This document shows positions 35,862 to 45,630 of a DNA stretch of 64,000 nt, one piece after another. The notes below the pieces were generated by a model. It had not been told where the DNA came from. It saw only the letters and a program-made list of their open reading frames with translations, and did no database searches. The position numbers were made by a program, and so were the translations under genes. The stretch lies in the NCBI RefSeq assembly GCF_018688315.1, contig NZ_CP061315.1, forward strand, positions 1,426,001 through 1,490,000, written 5' to 3'. Origin of the DNA: Polynucleobacter sp. AP-Kolm-20A-A1 (GTDB lineage: Bacteria > Pseudomonadota > Gammaproteobacteria > Burkholderiales > Burkholderiaceae). The first letter of the stretch is position 1, and each line of letters starts with the position of its first letter.

Positions 35862-37073
35862 TTACATTGAAGGGCCGCTAGGGGCGACACCCTCACTTCG
35901 TCTTGGGGAGTATGCCTCCCAATGATTGCAACCAGGGCATTGCCAATAAAAACGTCTTGCACGGAAGCCACAGTTGCCACAAGTGTAGCGAGCCAAACTT
36001 GTTGTACGTTGGCGCAAAATATTTAAGATGGATTGAAGCTCAATCACCCTCTCTGGATGCGCGCCATTCTCTTCAATCGCTAATCGCGTTTCAGCCAACT
36101 TGGATAGAGCACTTAAGCTTGGGGAGTGCTGGATAACCTCAGACAACATGACGTTAGCTGCTTGAGGCCCCCGAATTTTCATGAGCTGCTTGTGGGTGAT
36201 ATCTAAAAGCTCACCAGATGCCTGTGTCTTCAATAGCTCACATAAGCGATCCAAACCTTCATCGGTTTTACCTAGCTCGGTATGCGCCAACATCCAGCGA
36301 TCAGCCAATAAATGCATATAAGCAGGATGGGAGTTAGCAATTACACTCCAAGCTTCAATCGCCTGGGCTGGACGCTCAGTCGCCATAAAGTAATCGCCCT
36401 GCAAAATCAAAGCACGCGCATGGTTCGGAACGGCCTGTAAAGCACGCTGAATAGACTGCTCAGCCTCAGCAAGATCTTTGCGACGCAAAGCATCCTGACC
36501 TAACTCACAGTGGAATTGGGCAATCTCAGTTTGATGCGATTTACCTTGCAAGCTTTCTAACTCGGTTGCAGCAATGATGGCTTTTTTCCAATCACGCTCC
36601 ACCTGATACATCTCTAAAAGACTTTCTTTAGCGGGCACCGCAAACTTGCCTTCACCCACGCGATTTAAAGATGACTCAGCACGATCCAATAAACCGGCAC
36701 GTAAGAAGTCACGACCTAATTCGTATGCAGCATGATCGCGATCTCGAGGCTTTAAATCATCGCGATTCGCTAGGTGCTGATGAACCTTAATGGCGCGTTC
36801 AGTTTCGCCGCGGCGACGGAATAAATTACCTAAAGAAAAATGAAGTTCAACAGTTTCAGGGTCCAGTTGCGCAATCTTGACTAAAGTTTCAATCGCTTGA
36901 TCTGGTTGTTCATTCAATAAGAGGCTGAGCCCTTTAAAGGTAGAGCGTTGCTGACGCATGCGCTCACGCTCATCCATGCGATTTTCAAGACGCAAATCCC
37001 AACGCGCAGCCATCCACCCAACACCAAACATGATGGGCAATAGCAATAACCAAGATGTGGATATCTGAATCAT
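35862..37073 (-). CDS. lapB: Lipopolysaccharide assembly protein LapB
   Basis: A 403-residue inner-membrane protein. One N-terminal membrane segment (SWLLLLPIMFGVGWMAA) is followed by about nine TPR repeats (for example ELHFSLGNLFRRRGETERAI). A rubredoxin-like zinc tab, TCGNCGFRARRFYWQCPGC, follows near the end. In E. coli it steers FtsH-mediated LpxC turnover and so sets LPS output. The usual upstream partner lapA is absent from the 60 bases between ihfB and this gene. Envelope sugar genes follow. Confidence 0.93.
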   Translation of the reverse strand: MIQISTSWLLLLPIMFGVGWMAARWDLRLENRMDERERMRQQRSTFKGLSLLLNEQPDQAIETLVKIAQLDPETVELHFSLGNLFRRRGETERAIKVHQHLANRDDLKPRDRDHAAYELGRDFLRAGLLDRAESSLNRVGEGKFAVPAKESLLEMYQVERDWKKAIIAATELESLQGKSHQTEIAQFHCELGQDALRRKDLAEAEQSIQRALQAVPNHARALILQGDYFMATERPAQAIEAWSVIANSHPAYMHLLADRWMLAHTELGKTDEGLDRLCELLKTQASGELLDITHKQLMKIRGPQAANVMLSEVIQHSPSLSALSKLAETRLAIEENGAHPERVIELQSILNILRQRTTSLARYTCGNCGFRARRFYWQCPGCNHWEAYSPRRSEGVAPSGPSM

Positions 37074-37091
37074 GCTTTGCAGGATTTAAAT

Positions 37092-37114
37092 AAAAAAATG
37101 GCCCGAATGGACCA
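37092..37114 (-). terminator. Terminator after ihfB
   Basis: On the minus strand, TGGTCC and GGGCCA pair (with one G-U) around a four-base loop, followed by seven U. It separates the ihfB and lapB transcripts. Confidence 0.75.
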
Positions 37115-37133
37115 CTGAGGTTTAGCCTGAGTA

Positions 37134-37478
37134 CTAGGCACCAGAACCCTCTTTGGGGCCCGCCTGCTTCAATGGCTTGTAATCAACACGCTCACGCAAC
37201 TCTTTGCCTGGCTTAAAGTGCGGAACACGTTTTTCTGGAATCAATACCTTCTCACCCGACTTAGGGTTACGACCGGTGCGCGCAGGACGATGATGAAGTA
37301 CAAAACTTCCGACGCCGCGCAGCTCGATACGCTTTCCCTCTGCCAAAGCATGGGTCATTGTGTCCAGCAATGTTTTTACCGCCAACTCCACGTCCCTAGG
37401 CAGAAGTTGCGGAAACTGTTCCGCAAGGCTCTCCACTAGTTCGGAGCGGGTAATTGCTTGTTGCTCTTGATCTGTCAT
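37134..37478 (-). CDS. ihfB: Integration host factor subunit beta
   Basis: A 114-residue DNA-bending protein of the HU/IHF family. [20 protein letters not shown] and [20 protein letters not shown], then [19 protein letters not shown], are typical; the proline at the arm tip intercalates into DNA. The tail [11 protein letters not shown] is about 15 residues longer than in E. coli. It follows rpsA, as in most proteobacteria, but a terminator lies between them. Confidence 0.95.
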   Translation of the reverse strand: MTDQEQQAITRSELVESLAEQFPQLLPRDVELAVKTLLDTMTHALAEGKRIELRGVGSFVLHHRPARTGRNPKSGEKVLIPEKRVPHFKPGKELRERVDYKPLKQAGPKEGSGA

Positions 37479-37489
37479 GATCTATCAAT

Positions 37490-37524
37490 AAAAAATCGCC
37501 GCTCCCCCAATGGAAAGCGGCGAT
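37490..37524 (-). terminator. Terminator after rpsA
   Basis: On the minus strand, ATCGCCGCT and AGCGGCGAT form a nine-base-pair stem with a twelve-base loop followed by six U, right after the rpsA stop. Confidence 0.85.
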
Positions 37525-37530
37525 ATTGAT

Positions 37531-39204
37531 TTAGCCTTGATTGTCCAATTTTGCTTTTAACAAAGCACCCAAATTGGTTGTGCCAGACTGCGCATCACCT
37601 TGGAGCTTGCTCATTGCATCTTGTTGATCAGAGCTGTCTTTTGCTTTAATTGAAAGATTGATTACGCGTGACTTGCGATCAATATTGATGATCATTGCAG
37701 TTACGCTGTCGCCTTCTTTCAATACATTGCGTGCATCTTCAACGCGATCTGTTGAGATCTCAGAAGCACGCAAGTAAGCTTCAACTTCATCAGCTAAGTG
37801 AATAGTTGCACCCTTAGCATCAACCGCTTTCACAGTACCAGTTACGAGGCTACCCTTGTCGCTGACAGATGTGTAGTTGTTGAATGGGTCACCAGACAAT
37901 TGCTTGATACCGAGAGAGATACGCTCTTTCTCAACATCGATTGCCAATACAGTGGCTTCAACTTCATCACCTTTTTTGTATTTCTTAACAGCTTCTTCGC
38001 CTGGCTCATTCCATGAGAGGTCTGAGAGGTGAACTAAACCGTCGATACCGCCAGGCAAGCCAATGAACACACCAAAGTCAGTGATTGACTTGATTGCACC
38101 AGAAAGCTTGTCGCCTTTTTGCTGTGAACGTGAGAACTCTTCCCATGGGTTTGCTTTGCACTGCTTGATGCCCAAGCTAATACGACGCTTGTCTTCATCA
38201 ATATCCAGAACCATTACTTCAACTTCGGTTCCTAATGCAGTAGCTTTGCTTGGAGCAACGTTCTTATTGGTCCAGTCCATTTCGGAAACGTGGACCAAAC
38301 CTTCGATACCAGACTCGATCTCAACGAATGCGCCGTAATCAGTCAAGTTGGTTACCTTGCCGAATAAACGGGTATTTGGTGGGTAACGACGAGCGATACC
38401 AACCCAAGGATCATCGCCAAGCTGCTTCACGCCAAGTGAAACACGGTTCTTCTCTTGATCGAACTTCAAAATCTTCGCGGTAACTTCTTGACCAACAGTC
38501 AACATCTCGCTTGGGTGACGCACACGACGCCATGCCAAGTCAGTGATGTGCAAGAGGCCATCGATACCGCCGAGGTCAACGAATGCGCCGTAATCAGTGA
38601 TGTTCTTAACGAGGCCAGTAACAACAGCGCCTTCTTTAAGATTAGACATCAACTTAGCACGCTCTTCACCTTGGCTAGCTTCAACAACAGCACGACGTGA
38701 CAACACTACGTTGTTACGCTTACGGTCAAGCTTAATAACCTTGAACTCCATCGTCTTACCTTCGTAAGGGCTGGTGTCTTTGATTGGGCGTGTATCAACG
38801 AGTGATCCAGGCAAGAATGCGCGGATACCGTTAACCATTACAGTCAAGCCGCCTTTAACCTTACCAGTAACAGTACCGGTAACGATCTCAGCTTGCTCGA
38901 GAGCTTTTTCCAAGTTCATCCATGAAGCTAAGCGTTTTGCTTTGTCACGGGAAAGGATTGTGTCGCCATAGCCGTTCTCAAGAGCGTCAATAGCAACAGA
39001 AACGAAATCGCCAGGAGCTACTTCAATCTCGCCAGCGTCGTTATGGAATTCTTCAACAGGAATAAACGCTTCAGACTTTAAGCCAGCGTTAACAACGACG
39101 AAGTTATGGTCGATGCGAAGAACTTCAGCCGAAATAACTTGGCCGGTCTTCATATTCGATCGGGTTAATGATTCTTCAAATAATTCTGCAAATGATTCAG
39201 ACAT
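37531..39204 (-). CDS. rpsA: 30S ribosomal protein S1
   Basis: A 557-residue protein with six S1 RNA-binding repeats. The central repeats show the series [40 protein letters not shown] and [20 protein letters not shown]. It captures mRNA for 30S initiation. Full length. The 137-base leader contains two hairpins that could serve autogenous control. cmk lies upstream as in many bacteria. Confidence 0.97.
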   Translation of the reverse strand: MSESFAELFEESLTRSNMKTGQVISAEVLRIDHNFVVVNAGLKSEAFIPVEEFHNDAGEIEVAPGDFVSVAIDALENGYGDTILSRDKAKRLASWMNLEKALEQAEIVTGTVTGKVKGGLTVMVNGIRAFLPGSLVDTRPIKDTSPYEGKTMEFKVIKLDRKRNNVVLSRRAVVEASQGEERAKLMSNLKEGAVVTGLVKNITDYGAFVDLGGIDGLLHITDLAWRRVRHPSEMLTVGQEVTAKILKFDQEKNRVSLGVKQLGDDPWVGIARRYPPNTRLFGKVTNLTDYGAFVEIESGIEGLVHVSEMDWTNKNVAPSKATALGTEVEVMVLDIDEDKRRISLGIKQCKANPWEEFSRSQQKGDKLSGAIKSITDFGVFIGLPGGIDGLVHLSDLSWNEPGEEAVKKYKKGDEVEATVLAIDVEKERISLGIKQLSGDPFNNYTSVSDKGSLVTGTVKAVDAKGATIHLADEVEAYLRASEISTDRVEDARNVLKEGDSVTAMIINIDRKSRVINLSIKAKDSSDQQDAMSKLQGDAQSGTTNLGALLKAKLDNQG

Positions 39205-39220
39205 GTGTATTCACTTTTTG

Positions 39221-39305
39221 CCGTCAGAAGGCCCGACGGGTTAGGTTAAAAAAGTCTTAAAGAAACACGCTAAGGAAAAGGTCGCGTTGTGGGGTTTCTT
39301 AAGAC
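39221..39305 (-). promoter_or_regulatory. rpsA leader with two hairpins
   Basis: Nearest the start codon, CCGTC and GACGG (39235-39239 with 39221-39225) form a short stem 17 bases before the ATG. Farther up, 39294-39305 pairs with 39254-39266 (one bulge) around a loop of about 27 bases, and on the minus strand it is followed by a six-U run. The latter resembles a terminator or attenuator between cmk and rpsA. S1 represses its own translation in E. coli through a structured leader. Confidence 0.55.
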
Positions 39306-39341
39306 GCCAAAACTACTACGTACAACTCACTACTTACAAAG

Positions 39342-40004
39342 CTAAGCAATCGAAGATTGATACCAATCCAAAACTGTCTTAACTGCTTGATCTATCGACA
39401 AATCTGACGTTTCAAGCACTTTTGCACCATCTGCAACTAACAAGGGTGCGGCACCTCGACTACTGTCTCTGGCATCGCGCTCTTGCAAATCCTGCAGCAA
39501 GTCCTCAAGTTTAGCAGAAATTCCCTTAGCTATCAATTGCTTATAGCGACGCTCGGCCCTGGCGGCGGCCGTTGCAGTGAGAAAAACCTTCAAAACTGCG
39601 TCTGGGAATATAACGCTGGCCATATCCCTGCCATCAGCCACTAAGCCTGGTAACTGACGAAAACTGCGTTGCAGACCTACTAATGCAGCCCTGACCTCTG
39701 GATGAACGGCTAAAGCAGATGCTCTAAGGCCGATATTTTCTACGCGAATGGCGTCCGTAACATCCTCGCCATTGAGGAAAATTTGACTATTTTTAAATGA
39801 AATCAATAACTTAGGGACTAAAAGACCTAATTCTGGGCCGTTTTTGACATCAATTCCCTGTTTTTCACTGGCCAAAGCCACTAAGCGGTAAAGAGCCCCG
39901 CTGTCCAAATAATGAAATCCAAGCTTCTCGGCAACTAAAGAGGCAACGGTGCCTTTGCCTGAAGCGGTAGGTCCGTCAATCGCGATGACCGGTGGAAGAG
40001 CCAT
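39342..40004 (-). CDS. cmk: Cytidylate kinase
   Basis: A 220-residue P-loop kinase that phosphorylates CMP and d[23 protein letters not shown] is the ATP site. [14 protein letters not shown] binds the nucleotide. [15 protein letters not shown] and [16 protein letters not shown] are family blocks. It sits between aroA and rpsA, a common order, 15 bases after aroA. Confidence 0.95.
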   Translation of the reverse strand: MALPPVIAIDGPTASGKGTVASLVAEKLGFHYLDSGALYRLVALASEKQGIDVKNGPELGLLVPKLLISFKNSQIFLNGEDVTDAIRVENIGLRASALAVHPEVRAALVGLQRSFRQLPGLVADGRDMASVIFPDAVLKVFLTATAAARAERRYKQLIAKGISAKLEDLLQDLQERDARDSSRGAAPLLVADGAKVLETSDLSIDQAVKTVLDWYQSSIA

Positions 40005-40019
40005 AAAAATAGGTCCGGC

Positions 40020-41348
40020 TTAGTTCACCACTTTCGCAAACTCAGCGAAGTAGGTAGGGAATGTTTTTGCTACGCAGTTGGGATCATTGATCTTGAGGGC
40101 ATTCGGACCAAACGCCGCAAGTGAGAAGCACATCGCCATACGATGGTCATCGTATGTATCAATACCTTCGCTCGGAGTCTTCCAATCGCTTACAGATGCT
40201 GGGGCTTGCACAACAATGTAGTCGGTGCCTTCCTCAACGATCGCGCCAACTTTTTTTAATTCTTTTGCCATGGCCGCAATGCGATCTGTTTCTTTTACAC
40301 GCCAACTTGCAATACTGTTTAAGCGAGTTGGGCCTTCTGCAAATAATGCAGCAACAGCTAGAGTCATCGCTGCATCGGGAATCTCCGTGCAATCAATCGT
40401 AATGCCATTGAGTTTGCCATTAGTATTTTTCACACCAGCAACCTCAATCCAATCTTCGCCTGCAGTAATCTTTGCGCCCATAAGGGCAAGTGCATCAGCA
40501 AAAGCCACATCACCTTGAATGCTATCTTTGCCAACACCCAGAACCCGCACAGGGCCGGCACCAATAGCACCCAGAGCCAAGAAGTAAGAGGCAGATGAGG
40601 CATCACCTTCAACCGACAACTGACCTGGGCTCTTGTAAACCACATTCGATGTTTTTGCTGGAATGACAAACGATTGCATATCAGGGCAAGCTACCGTGAC
40701 GCCAAAACGCGCCATGAGCTTCAAAGTGATATCAATGTATGGACGAGAAATCAGTTCGCCAACTACTTCAATGCGCACCGGCTCATTTGCAACCAACGGC
40801 AAAGCCATCAGCAACGCTGTTAAAAATTGGCTAGATACATCGCCGCGAACTTTAACAACATCCTTAATCTGAATATCTGCCGCAGAAATGTTGATTGGGG
40901 GATACCCATCTTGCAATTCATAATCGATCTTCGCACCCACTTGGCGCAAACCATCAACCAAATCACGAATCGGTCTTTCGTGCATGCGTGCCACACCAGA
41001 TAAACGATAGTTGCCGCCTTGCATCGCAAGGGCTGCAGTAAGTGGACGAATCGCAGTACCTGCATTACCCATAAAGAGGTCCGCTTCGCGCACAGGAAAT
41101 TGACCGCCACACCCCTCAACTACACAAACATGATTTTCTTGATCGGTAACCGATAAACCCAACTGACGCAATGCATTACGCATTACCTGCGTGTCATCAG
41201 CATCCAGCAAATTCTTCAGAGTCGTTGTGCCGGTAGATAGCGCAGCTAGTAGTAGAGCGCGATTAGAAATGCTCTTTGAGCCCGGCAACACAATCGAGCC
41301 TTGCGCTCGCGTAAATGGCCCAATACTAATATCTGGCAAACCACTCAT
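40020..41348 (-). CDS. aroA: 3-phosphoshikimate 1-carboxyvinyltransferase (EPSP synthase)
   Basis: A 442-residue enzyme that joins shikimate-3-phosphate and phosphoenolpyruvate in the chorismate pathway. [20 protein letters not shown] and [17 protein letters not shown] are the active-site signatures; the latter is of the class I, glyphosate-sensitive type. [20 protein letters not shown] is the C-terminal block. Its start overlaps the tyrA stop by one base (TAATG), so coupling is likely. Confidence 0.96.
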   Translation of the reverse strand: MSGLPDISIGPFTRAQGSIVLPGSKSISNRALLLAALSTGTTTLKNLLDADDTQVMRNALRQLGLSVTDQENHVCVVEGCGGQFPVREADLFMGNAGTAIRPLTAALAMQGGNYRLSGVARMHERPIRDLVDGLRQVGAKIDYELQDGYPPINISAADIQIKDVVKVRGDVSSQFLTALLMALPLVANEPVRIEVVGELISRPYIDITLKLMARFGVTVACPDMQSFVIPAKTSNVVYKSPGQLSVEGDASSASYFLALGAIGAGPVRVLGVGKDSIQGDVAFADALALMGAKITAGEDWIEVAGVKNTNGKLNGITIDCTEIPDAAMTLAVAALFAEGPTRLNSIASWRVKETDRIAAMAKELKKVGAIVEEGTDYIVVQAPASVSDWKTPSEGIDTYDDHRMAMCFSLAAFGPNALKINDPNCVAKTFPTYFAEFAKVVN

Positions 41349-42229
41349 TAAAGTACGTCCAAATCTTGACGCGCTTTGCTCGCCTTATTGAATAATTTCT
41401 CCAAGCCAGCGCCATCGTTTTCGGAGATGAGCTTACGCATGTGATTCACGATCAATAAGTATTGGTCAAGCTCTTTCAAAATGGCAGTGCGATTACCTAA
41501 GCAAACGTCGCGCCACATCTCTGGACTTGATGCGGCTATGCGCGTGAAATCTTTGAAACCCGCACCCACGTGACTTAATTTTTGATCGGCATCTTCCGAG
41601 TTCACTACGCTAGCCATTAAGGCAAAGGACAAAATATGTGGAAGATGAGAAACGGCTGCATAAATCGCATCGTGCTGAACAACGCCAATCTTTTTCACTT
41701 CAGAGCCAGCACTTTCCCAAAAACCGGTGATTAAACTCGTATCTTGTGGAGAATTTTCTTGCAAGGGGCAAATGATGGTCAGCTTACCTTTGAATAAATC
41801 TGCCTTTGCAGCACTGGCACCATGCTGAGCGCCTCCAGCAATCGGGTGGGCCGGCACAAATTGACAGGCCTTTTTACCAAGAACCTCTTTGGCAGCCAAA
41901 ATGACATCGCCCTTCGTGCTACCCGCATCGGTAATCATGGTGCGCGGCTCAAGAAGTGGCTCAATCACTTCAAAGGCAGCTCGCATTTGCGCAACTGGCA
42001 CGCAAAGCACGATCACATCGGATTGCTTGGCAGCCTCAGCCAAATCCACCACGCCATCAATCGCACCCATCTTCAGGGCTTGATCTAAATTTTCTTTGCT
42101 ACGGCCAACGCCCAATACTTTTGTAACTACTCCAGCTTGTTTGAGAGCCAACCCTAAGGATGCGCCAATCAAGCCAACACCCACAATGGTGACGGTGCCG
42201 TAATTGCTTGCTGGATTAATGATGGTCAT
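41348..42229 (-). CDS. tyrA: Prephenate dehydrogenase
   Basis: About 293 residues from ATG 42229, chosen because [20 protein letters not shown] gives the Rossmann start and because this ATG overlaps the hisC stop by one base (TAATG). An upstream in-frame ATG at 42304 lies inside his[16 protein letters not shown] binds [20 protein letters not shown] and [13 protein letters not shown] hold active-site residues. It makes 4-hydroxyphenylpyruvate for tyrosine. Confidence 0.92.
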   Translation of the reverse strand: MTIINPASNYGTVTIVGVGLIGASLGLALKQAGVVTKVLGVGRSKENLDQALKMGAIDGVVDLAEAAKQSDVIVLCVPVAQMRAAFEVIEPLLEPRTMITDAGSTKGDVILAAKEVLGKKACQFVPAHPIAGGAQHGASAAKADLFKGKLTIICPLQENSPQDTSLITGFWESAGSEVKKIGVVQHDAIYAAVSHLPHILSFALMASVVNSEDADQKLSHVGAGFKDFTRIAASSPEMWRDVCLGNRTAILKELDQYLLIVNHMRKLISENDGAGLEKLFNKASKARQDLDVL

Positions 42230-43347
42230 TAGGAAAGTATTTCCTTTAGAGCTGCGATGAAGGCGGCGTTTTCTTCCGGAAGACCTATAGAGATACGCAG
42301 CCACTGTGGCAATCCATAGTTACCAACAGGACGAACAATGATGCCGCGCTTTAGTAGCTCCAAATTGATACGTGCGCCAGCTTGATCATCATCGCCGACC
42401 TTTACCAATACAAAATTACCAGCAGACGGTAGGTATTTCAAACCAAGCTCATCAAAAGCATGAGTCAACTGTGCATAACCAGCCTGGTTTAATTCAAAAC
42501 CTTGCTGTAAAAAAGCTTGATCTTGAAACGCCGCAATCGCTGCTGCTTGCGCAAGACTATTGACATTAAATGGCTGGCGAATACGATTCAAAAGATCGGT
42601 TAAATGCGGCTGAGCAACGCCATAACCAATGCGCAGTCCTGCTAAACCGTAAGCCTTAGAGAAGCTACGCGACAAAATCATATTTGGTAAACGCTTTACC
42701 CAAGCAATTGCATCGTAGCGCTGCTCTGGAGTGAGGTATTCGTTATAAGCCTCATCAAGTACCACCACCACATTTGATGGCACCGCCATCAAAAAATCTT
42801 CAATTTCTTTTGCCGTCAGATAACTGCCTGTTGGATTATTTGGGTTGGCCACAAAAACCAACTTCGCCTTATCGCCAGACGTTTTAATTGCTGCCAACAT
42901 GGCCGGCAAATCATGGCCATAAATCTCAGTAGCAGCAACCTCAATTGCTTTAGCGCCTACAGCCTGAGTAGCTAAGGGATAAACAGCAAATGCATGCTTA
43001 GAAAAAATGACCTCGTCACCCGCTTGAGCAACAGCCCTGGCAGCTAACTCCAAAATATCATTACTGCCATTACCTAAAGTAATCCAATCGGTTGGCACCC
43101 CTAGGCGTGCAGCAAGAACATTCTTGAGCTCAAAACCATTGGAGTCTGGATAACGCCCCAAATCACTAGCCGCCCTGAGCATCGCATCTTGAGCAGACTT
43201 GGGCATACCCAGCGGATTTTCATTGGAGGCCAGCTTCACAATCTTGTTTTCATCAAGGCCGTATTCGCGCGCAACCTCACTGATGGGACGCCCACCAACG
43301 TAAGGTGCAATTGCATGAATATGTTTTAAGCCAATCTTGGATGTCAT
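42229..43347 (-). CDS. hisC: Histidinol-phosphate aminotransferase
   Basis: A 372-residue class I/II aminotransferase. LASNENPLGMPKSAQDAML is the substrate block. VFVANPNNPTGSYL and DEAYNEYL bind PLP. LSRSFSKAYGLAGLRIGYG contains the PLP lysine. Lying among pheA, tyrA and aroA rather than with histidine genes, it probably also or mainly transaminates aromatic keto acids, as proposed for such HisC copies. That role is inference. Confidence 0.92.
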   Translation of the reverse strand: MTSKIGLKHIHAIAPYVGGRPISEVAREYGLDENKIVKLASNENPLGMPKSAQDAMLRAASDLGRYPDSNGFELKNVLAARLGVPTDWITLGNGSNDILELAARAVAQAGDEVIFSKHAFAVYPLATQAVGAKAIEVAATEIYGHDLPAMLAAIKTSGDKAKLVFVANPNNPTGSYLTAKEIEDFLMAVPSNVVVVLDEAYNEYLTPEQRYDAIAWVKRLPNMILSRSFSKAYGLAGLRIGYGVAQPHLTDLLNRIRQPFNVNSLAQAAAIAAFQDQAFLQQGFELNQAGYAQLTHAFDELGLKYLPSAGNFVLVKVGDDDQAGARINLELLKRGIIVRPVGNYGLPQWLRISIGLPEENAAFIAALKEILS

Positions 43348-43415
43348 TCGAGTTTTGCTAAATGTATTTACTAATTTTTATTTGCTAAAGGATTTATCTA
43401 TTTTTTGATGCTCAA

Positions 43416-44495
43416 TCACGCAGAGTGTGGATAAGAGCCAAGATTCTTATAGAAGGCGGCAACACCCTTAAGCTCTTCAAGCGCCTTCACGACCTTGGCA
43501 TCATCAGCATGCCCAGCAATGTCGATATAGAAGTGATATTCCCAAGTGCCTTTACGAGCAGGGCGAGACTCAAAGCGATTCATGGAAACGCCATGTTTTG
43601 CTAGAGGCGCAAGCAAACGGTGCACGGCACCAGGTTGATTGTCTACGGAGAGCACCAAAGAAGTTTGATCTTTACCGGTTGATTGGCATGAGTAGTTACC
43701 AACAACAACGAAACGAGTGCGGTTGTGCGGGTCATCCTGAATTTGCGCAGCTACCGCTTGCAGGCCGTAAGCCTCTTGAGCAGGATCTCCGGCAATTGCC
43801 GCCAAACTTGGATCACTAGCCGCCATGCGAGCTGCTTCTGCATTGCTGCTAACGGCCTGACGCTTTAATTGCGGAGCATGGATGCTGAGCCATTGCTGAC
43901 ACTGCGCCAATGCTTGAGCATGCGCACATACTGTTGTCACACCATCTAAGTTACCGCTCTTAGTCAACAAATGATGACGAATTGGGAGCACCACTTCACC
44001 ACTAATGCGCATGGAAGAATCCAACAACAAATCCAAAGTACGTGAGATTGCACCTTCGCTAGAGTTTTCTACGGGAACAACACCGAATTGCGCCGCGCCC
44101 TTCTCAACCGCCTTAAACACCTCATCCAAGCTTGCGCAAGGCAGGCCAGCAATCGAATGACCAAAATAGGTTTGTGCTGCTTGCTCAGAAAACGTACCCA
44201 CTGGACCCAAATAAGCAATGGATTGACGAGCCTCTAAAGCCCTACAAGCCGACATCACTTCACGCCAAATAGCAGCAATACCATCGGGCAGCAAAGGACC
44301 TGCATTGATTTCTTGAAGACGTGCAACAACTTGACGCTCACGCTCAGGGCGGAACACTGGCGATGCGAAGCCACCTTTGACATGGCCAACTTCCTGCGCA
44401 GCTTTTGCGCGCTGAGTTAGCAAATCTAGAATCTGTGCATCTAATGCATCAATCTTTTCCCGCAAGGGAGCTAAGCGCTGTTCTTCAGTACTCAT
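43416..44495 (-). CDS. pheA: Bifunctional chorismate mutase/prephenate dehydratase
   Basis: A 359-residue enzyme for phenylalanine. Residues 5-90 form the AroQ mutase (REKIDALDAQILDLLTQRAK). Residues 95-275 are the dehydratase (YLGPVGTFSEQAAQTYFG, PVENSSEGAISRTLDLL, NRTRFVVVG). An ACT domain ends it, with the ESRPARKGTWEYHFYID phenylalanine-binding block, so feedback inhibition is expected. Its start overlaps the serC stop by one base (TAATG). Confidence 0.96.
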   Translation of the reverse strand: MSTEEQRLAPLREKIDALDAQILDLLTQRAKAAQEVGHVKGGFASPVFRPERERQVVARLQEINAGPLLPDGIAAIWREVMSACRALEARQSIAYLGPVGTFSEQAAQTYFGHSIAGLPCASLDEVFKAVEKGAAQFGVVPVENSSEGAISRTLDLLLDSSMRISGEVVLPIRHHLLTKSGNLDGVTTVCAHAQALAQCQQWLSIHAPQLKRQAVSSNAEAARMAASDPSLAAIAGDPAQEAYGLQAVAAQIQDDPHNRTRFVVVGNYSCQSTGKDQTSLVLSVDNQPGAVHRLLAPLAKHGVSMNRFESRPARKGTWEYHFYIDIAGHADDAKVVKALEELKGVAAFYKNLGSYPHSA

Positions 44496-45592
44496 TAAGC
44501 CCGCCTTTCAAAGTCGCGCATAAATTCAACCAAGGCTTTTACACCCTCAATAGGCATGGCGTTGTAGATACTGGCACGCATGCCTCCCGCAGCTTTATGA
44601 CCGCGCAGAGCAACCAAACCGGCAGCATTGGATTGCGCCAAAAACTCAGCGTTCAGGTTCTCATCTTTTAGGAAGAAAGTCACGTTCATGCGTGAGCGAT
44701 ATTCTTTGGTAACGCGATTTTCATACAAACTACTTTGATCCAAGAAGTTGTAGAGCAAATCCGCTTTTTCTTGATTGCGCTTTTCAATCGACTTCACGCC
44801 ACCTTGCTTGAGCAACCACTTAAAGCCTAATCCCGCCATGTAAATCGAGAATGTAGGAGGCGTATTAATCATGGACTGCGTATTGGCTTGCACAGACCAA
44901 TCCCAAATCGTTGGAGTGATCCCCATGCTGTGGCCTATCAGGTCCTTGCGTACGATCACAATCGTTACGCCAGAAGGTCCGATATTCTTTTGCGCGCCGC
45001 CAAACCAAACAGCGCACTGATTCACGTCCATCTCTTTGGAAAGGATGTTGCTTGAAATATCTGCGACCAGGGGAATGTCGCCAACGTCTGGTACATCAGG
45101 AAACTCAACGCCGCCAATGGTTTCGTTCGCACAGTAATGAACATACGCAGCATCGCTTGATAAGCTCCAAGTCGATCTTGCTGGAATCGTATTGAATTTC
45201 TCCGCAACAGAAGATGCGGCTAAATTTGCAGTGCCGTATTTCTGCGCTTCTTTATATGATTTTTCTGACCAAACACCTGTTACCAAGAAATCAGCCTTAG
45301 GGCCATTCTTTGCCAAAGGCATGAGATTCATTGGAATGGCAGCATTTTGACCAAGGCCGCCACCTTGCAAAAGCAAGATCTCGTATGTATCAGGAATATT
45401 CATCAGCGTACGAAGATCTTGAATGACCTCCTCATACACTTCCATGAACTCTTTACTGCGATGGCTAATTTCCATCACGCTAGTACCGAGTCCGCGCCAA
45501 TTAAGCATTTCATCAGCAGCCTGCTTCAATACCTCTTCAGGCAAAGTAGCAGGCCCCGCAGCGAAATTAAAAATGCGGCGGTCAAAAGTCAT
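44495..45592 (-). CDS. serC: Phosphoserine aminotransferase
   Basis: A 365-residue PLP enzyme for serine and pyridoxal phosphate synthesis. FNFAAGPATLPEEVLKQAA is the start. GTSVMEISHRSKEF and FGGAQKNIGPSGVTIVIVRK (with the PLP lysine) are diagnostic. RASIYNAMPIEGVKAL ends it. It lies between gyrA and pheA, coupled to the latter. Confidence 0.96.
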   Translation of the reverse strand: MTFDRRIFNFAAGPATLPEEVLKQAADEMLNWRGLGTSVMEISHRSKEFMEVYEEVIQDLRTLMNIPDTYEILLLQGGGLGQNAAIPMNLMPLAKNGPKADFLVTGVWSEKSYKEAQKYGTANLAASSVAEKFNTIPARSTWSLSSDAAYVHYCANETIGGVEFPDVPDVGDIPLVADISSNILSKEMDVNQCAVWFGGAQKNIGPSGVTIVIVRKDLIGHSMGITPTIWDWSVQANTQSMINTPPTFSIYMAGLGFKWLLKQGGVKSIEKRNQEKADLLYNFLDQSSLYENRVTKEYRSRMNVTFFLKDENLNAEFLAQSNAAGLVALRGHKAAGGMRASIYNAMPIEGVKALVEFMRDFERRA

Positions 45593-45608
45593 GATGTGTC
45601 TAGTCTAG

Positions 45609-45630
45609 AGGTGACGCTTAAGCGTCACCT
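45609..45630. repeat. Perfect 22-base palindrome at the gyrA stop codon
   Basis: Positions 45609-45630 read the same on both strands. The centre is the gyrA TAA stop codon. As RNA it could fold into a nine-base-pair stem with a TTAA loop, but no U-run follows, so it is not a standard terminator. Confidence 0.75.

Noticed and set aside
42230..42304. 25-codon extension of tyrA
   Set aside because: Lies within hisC; the TAATG junction gives a better start.
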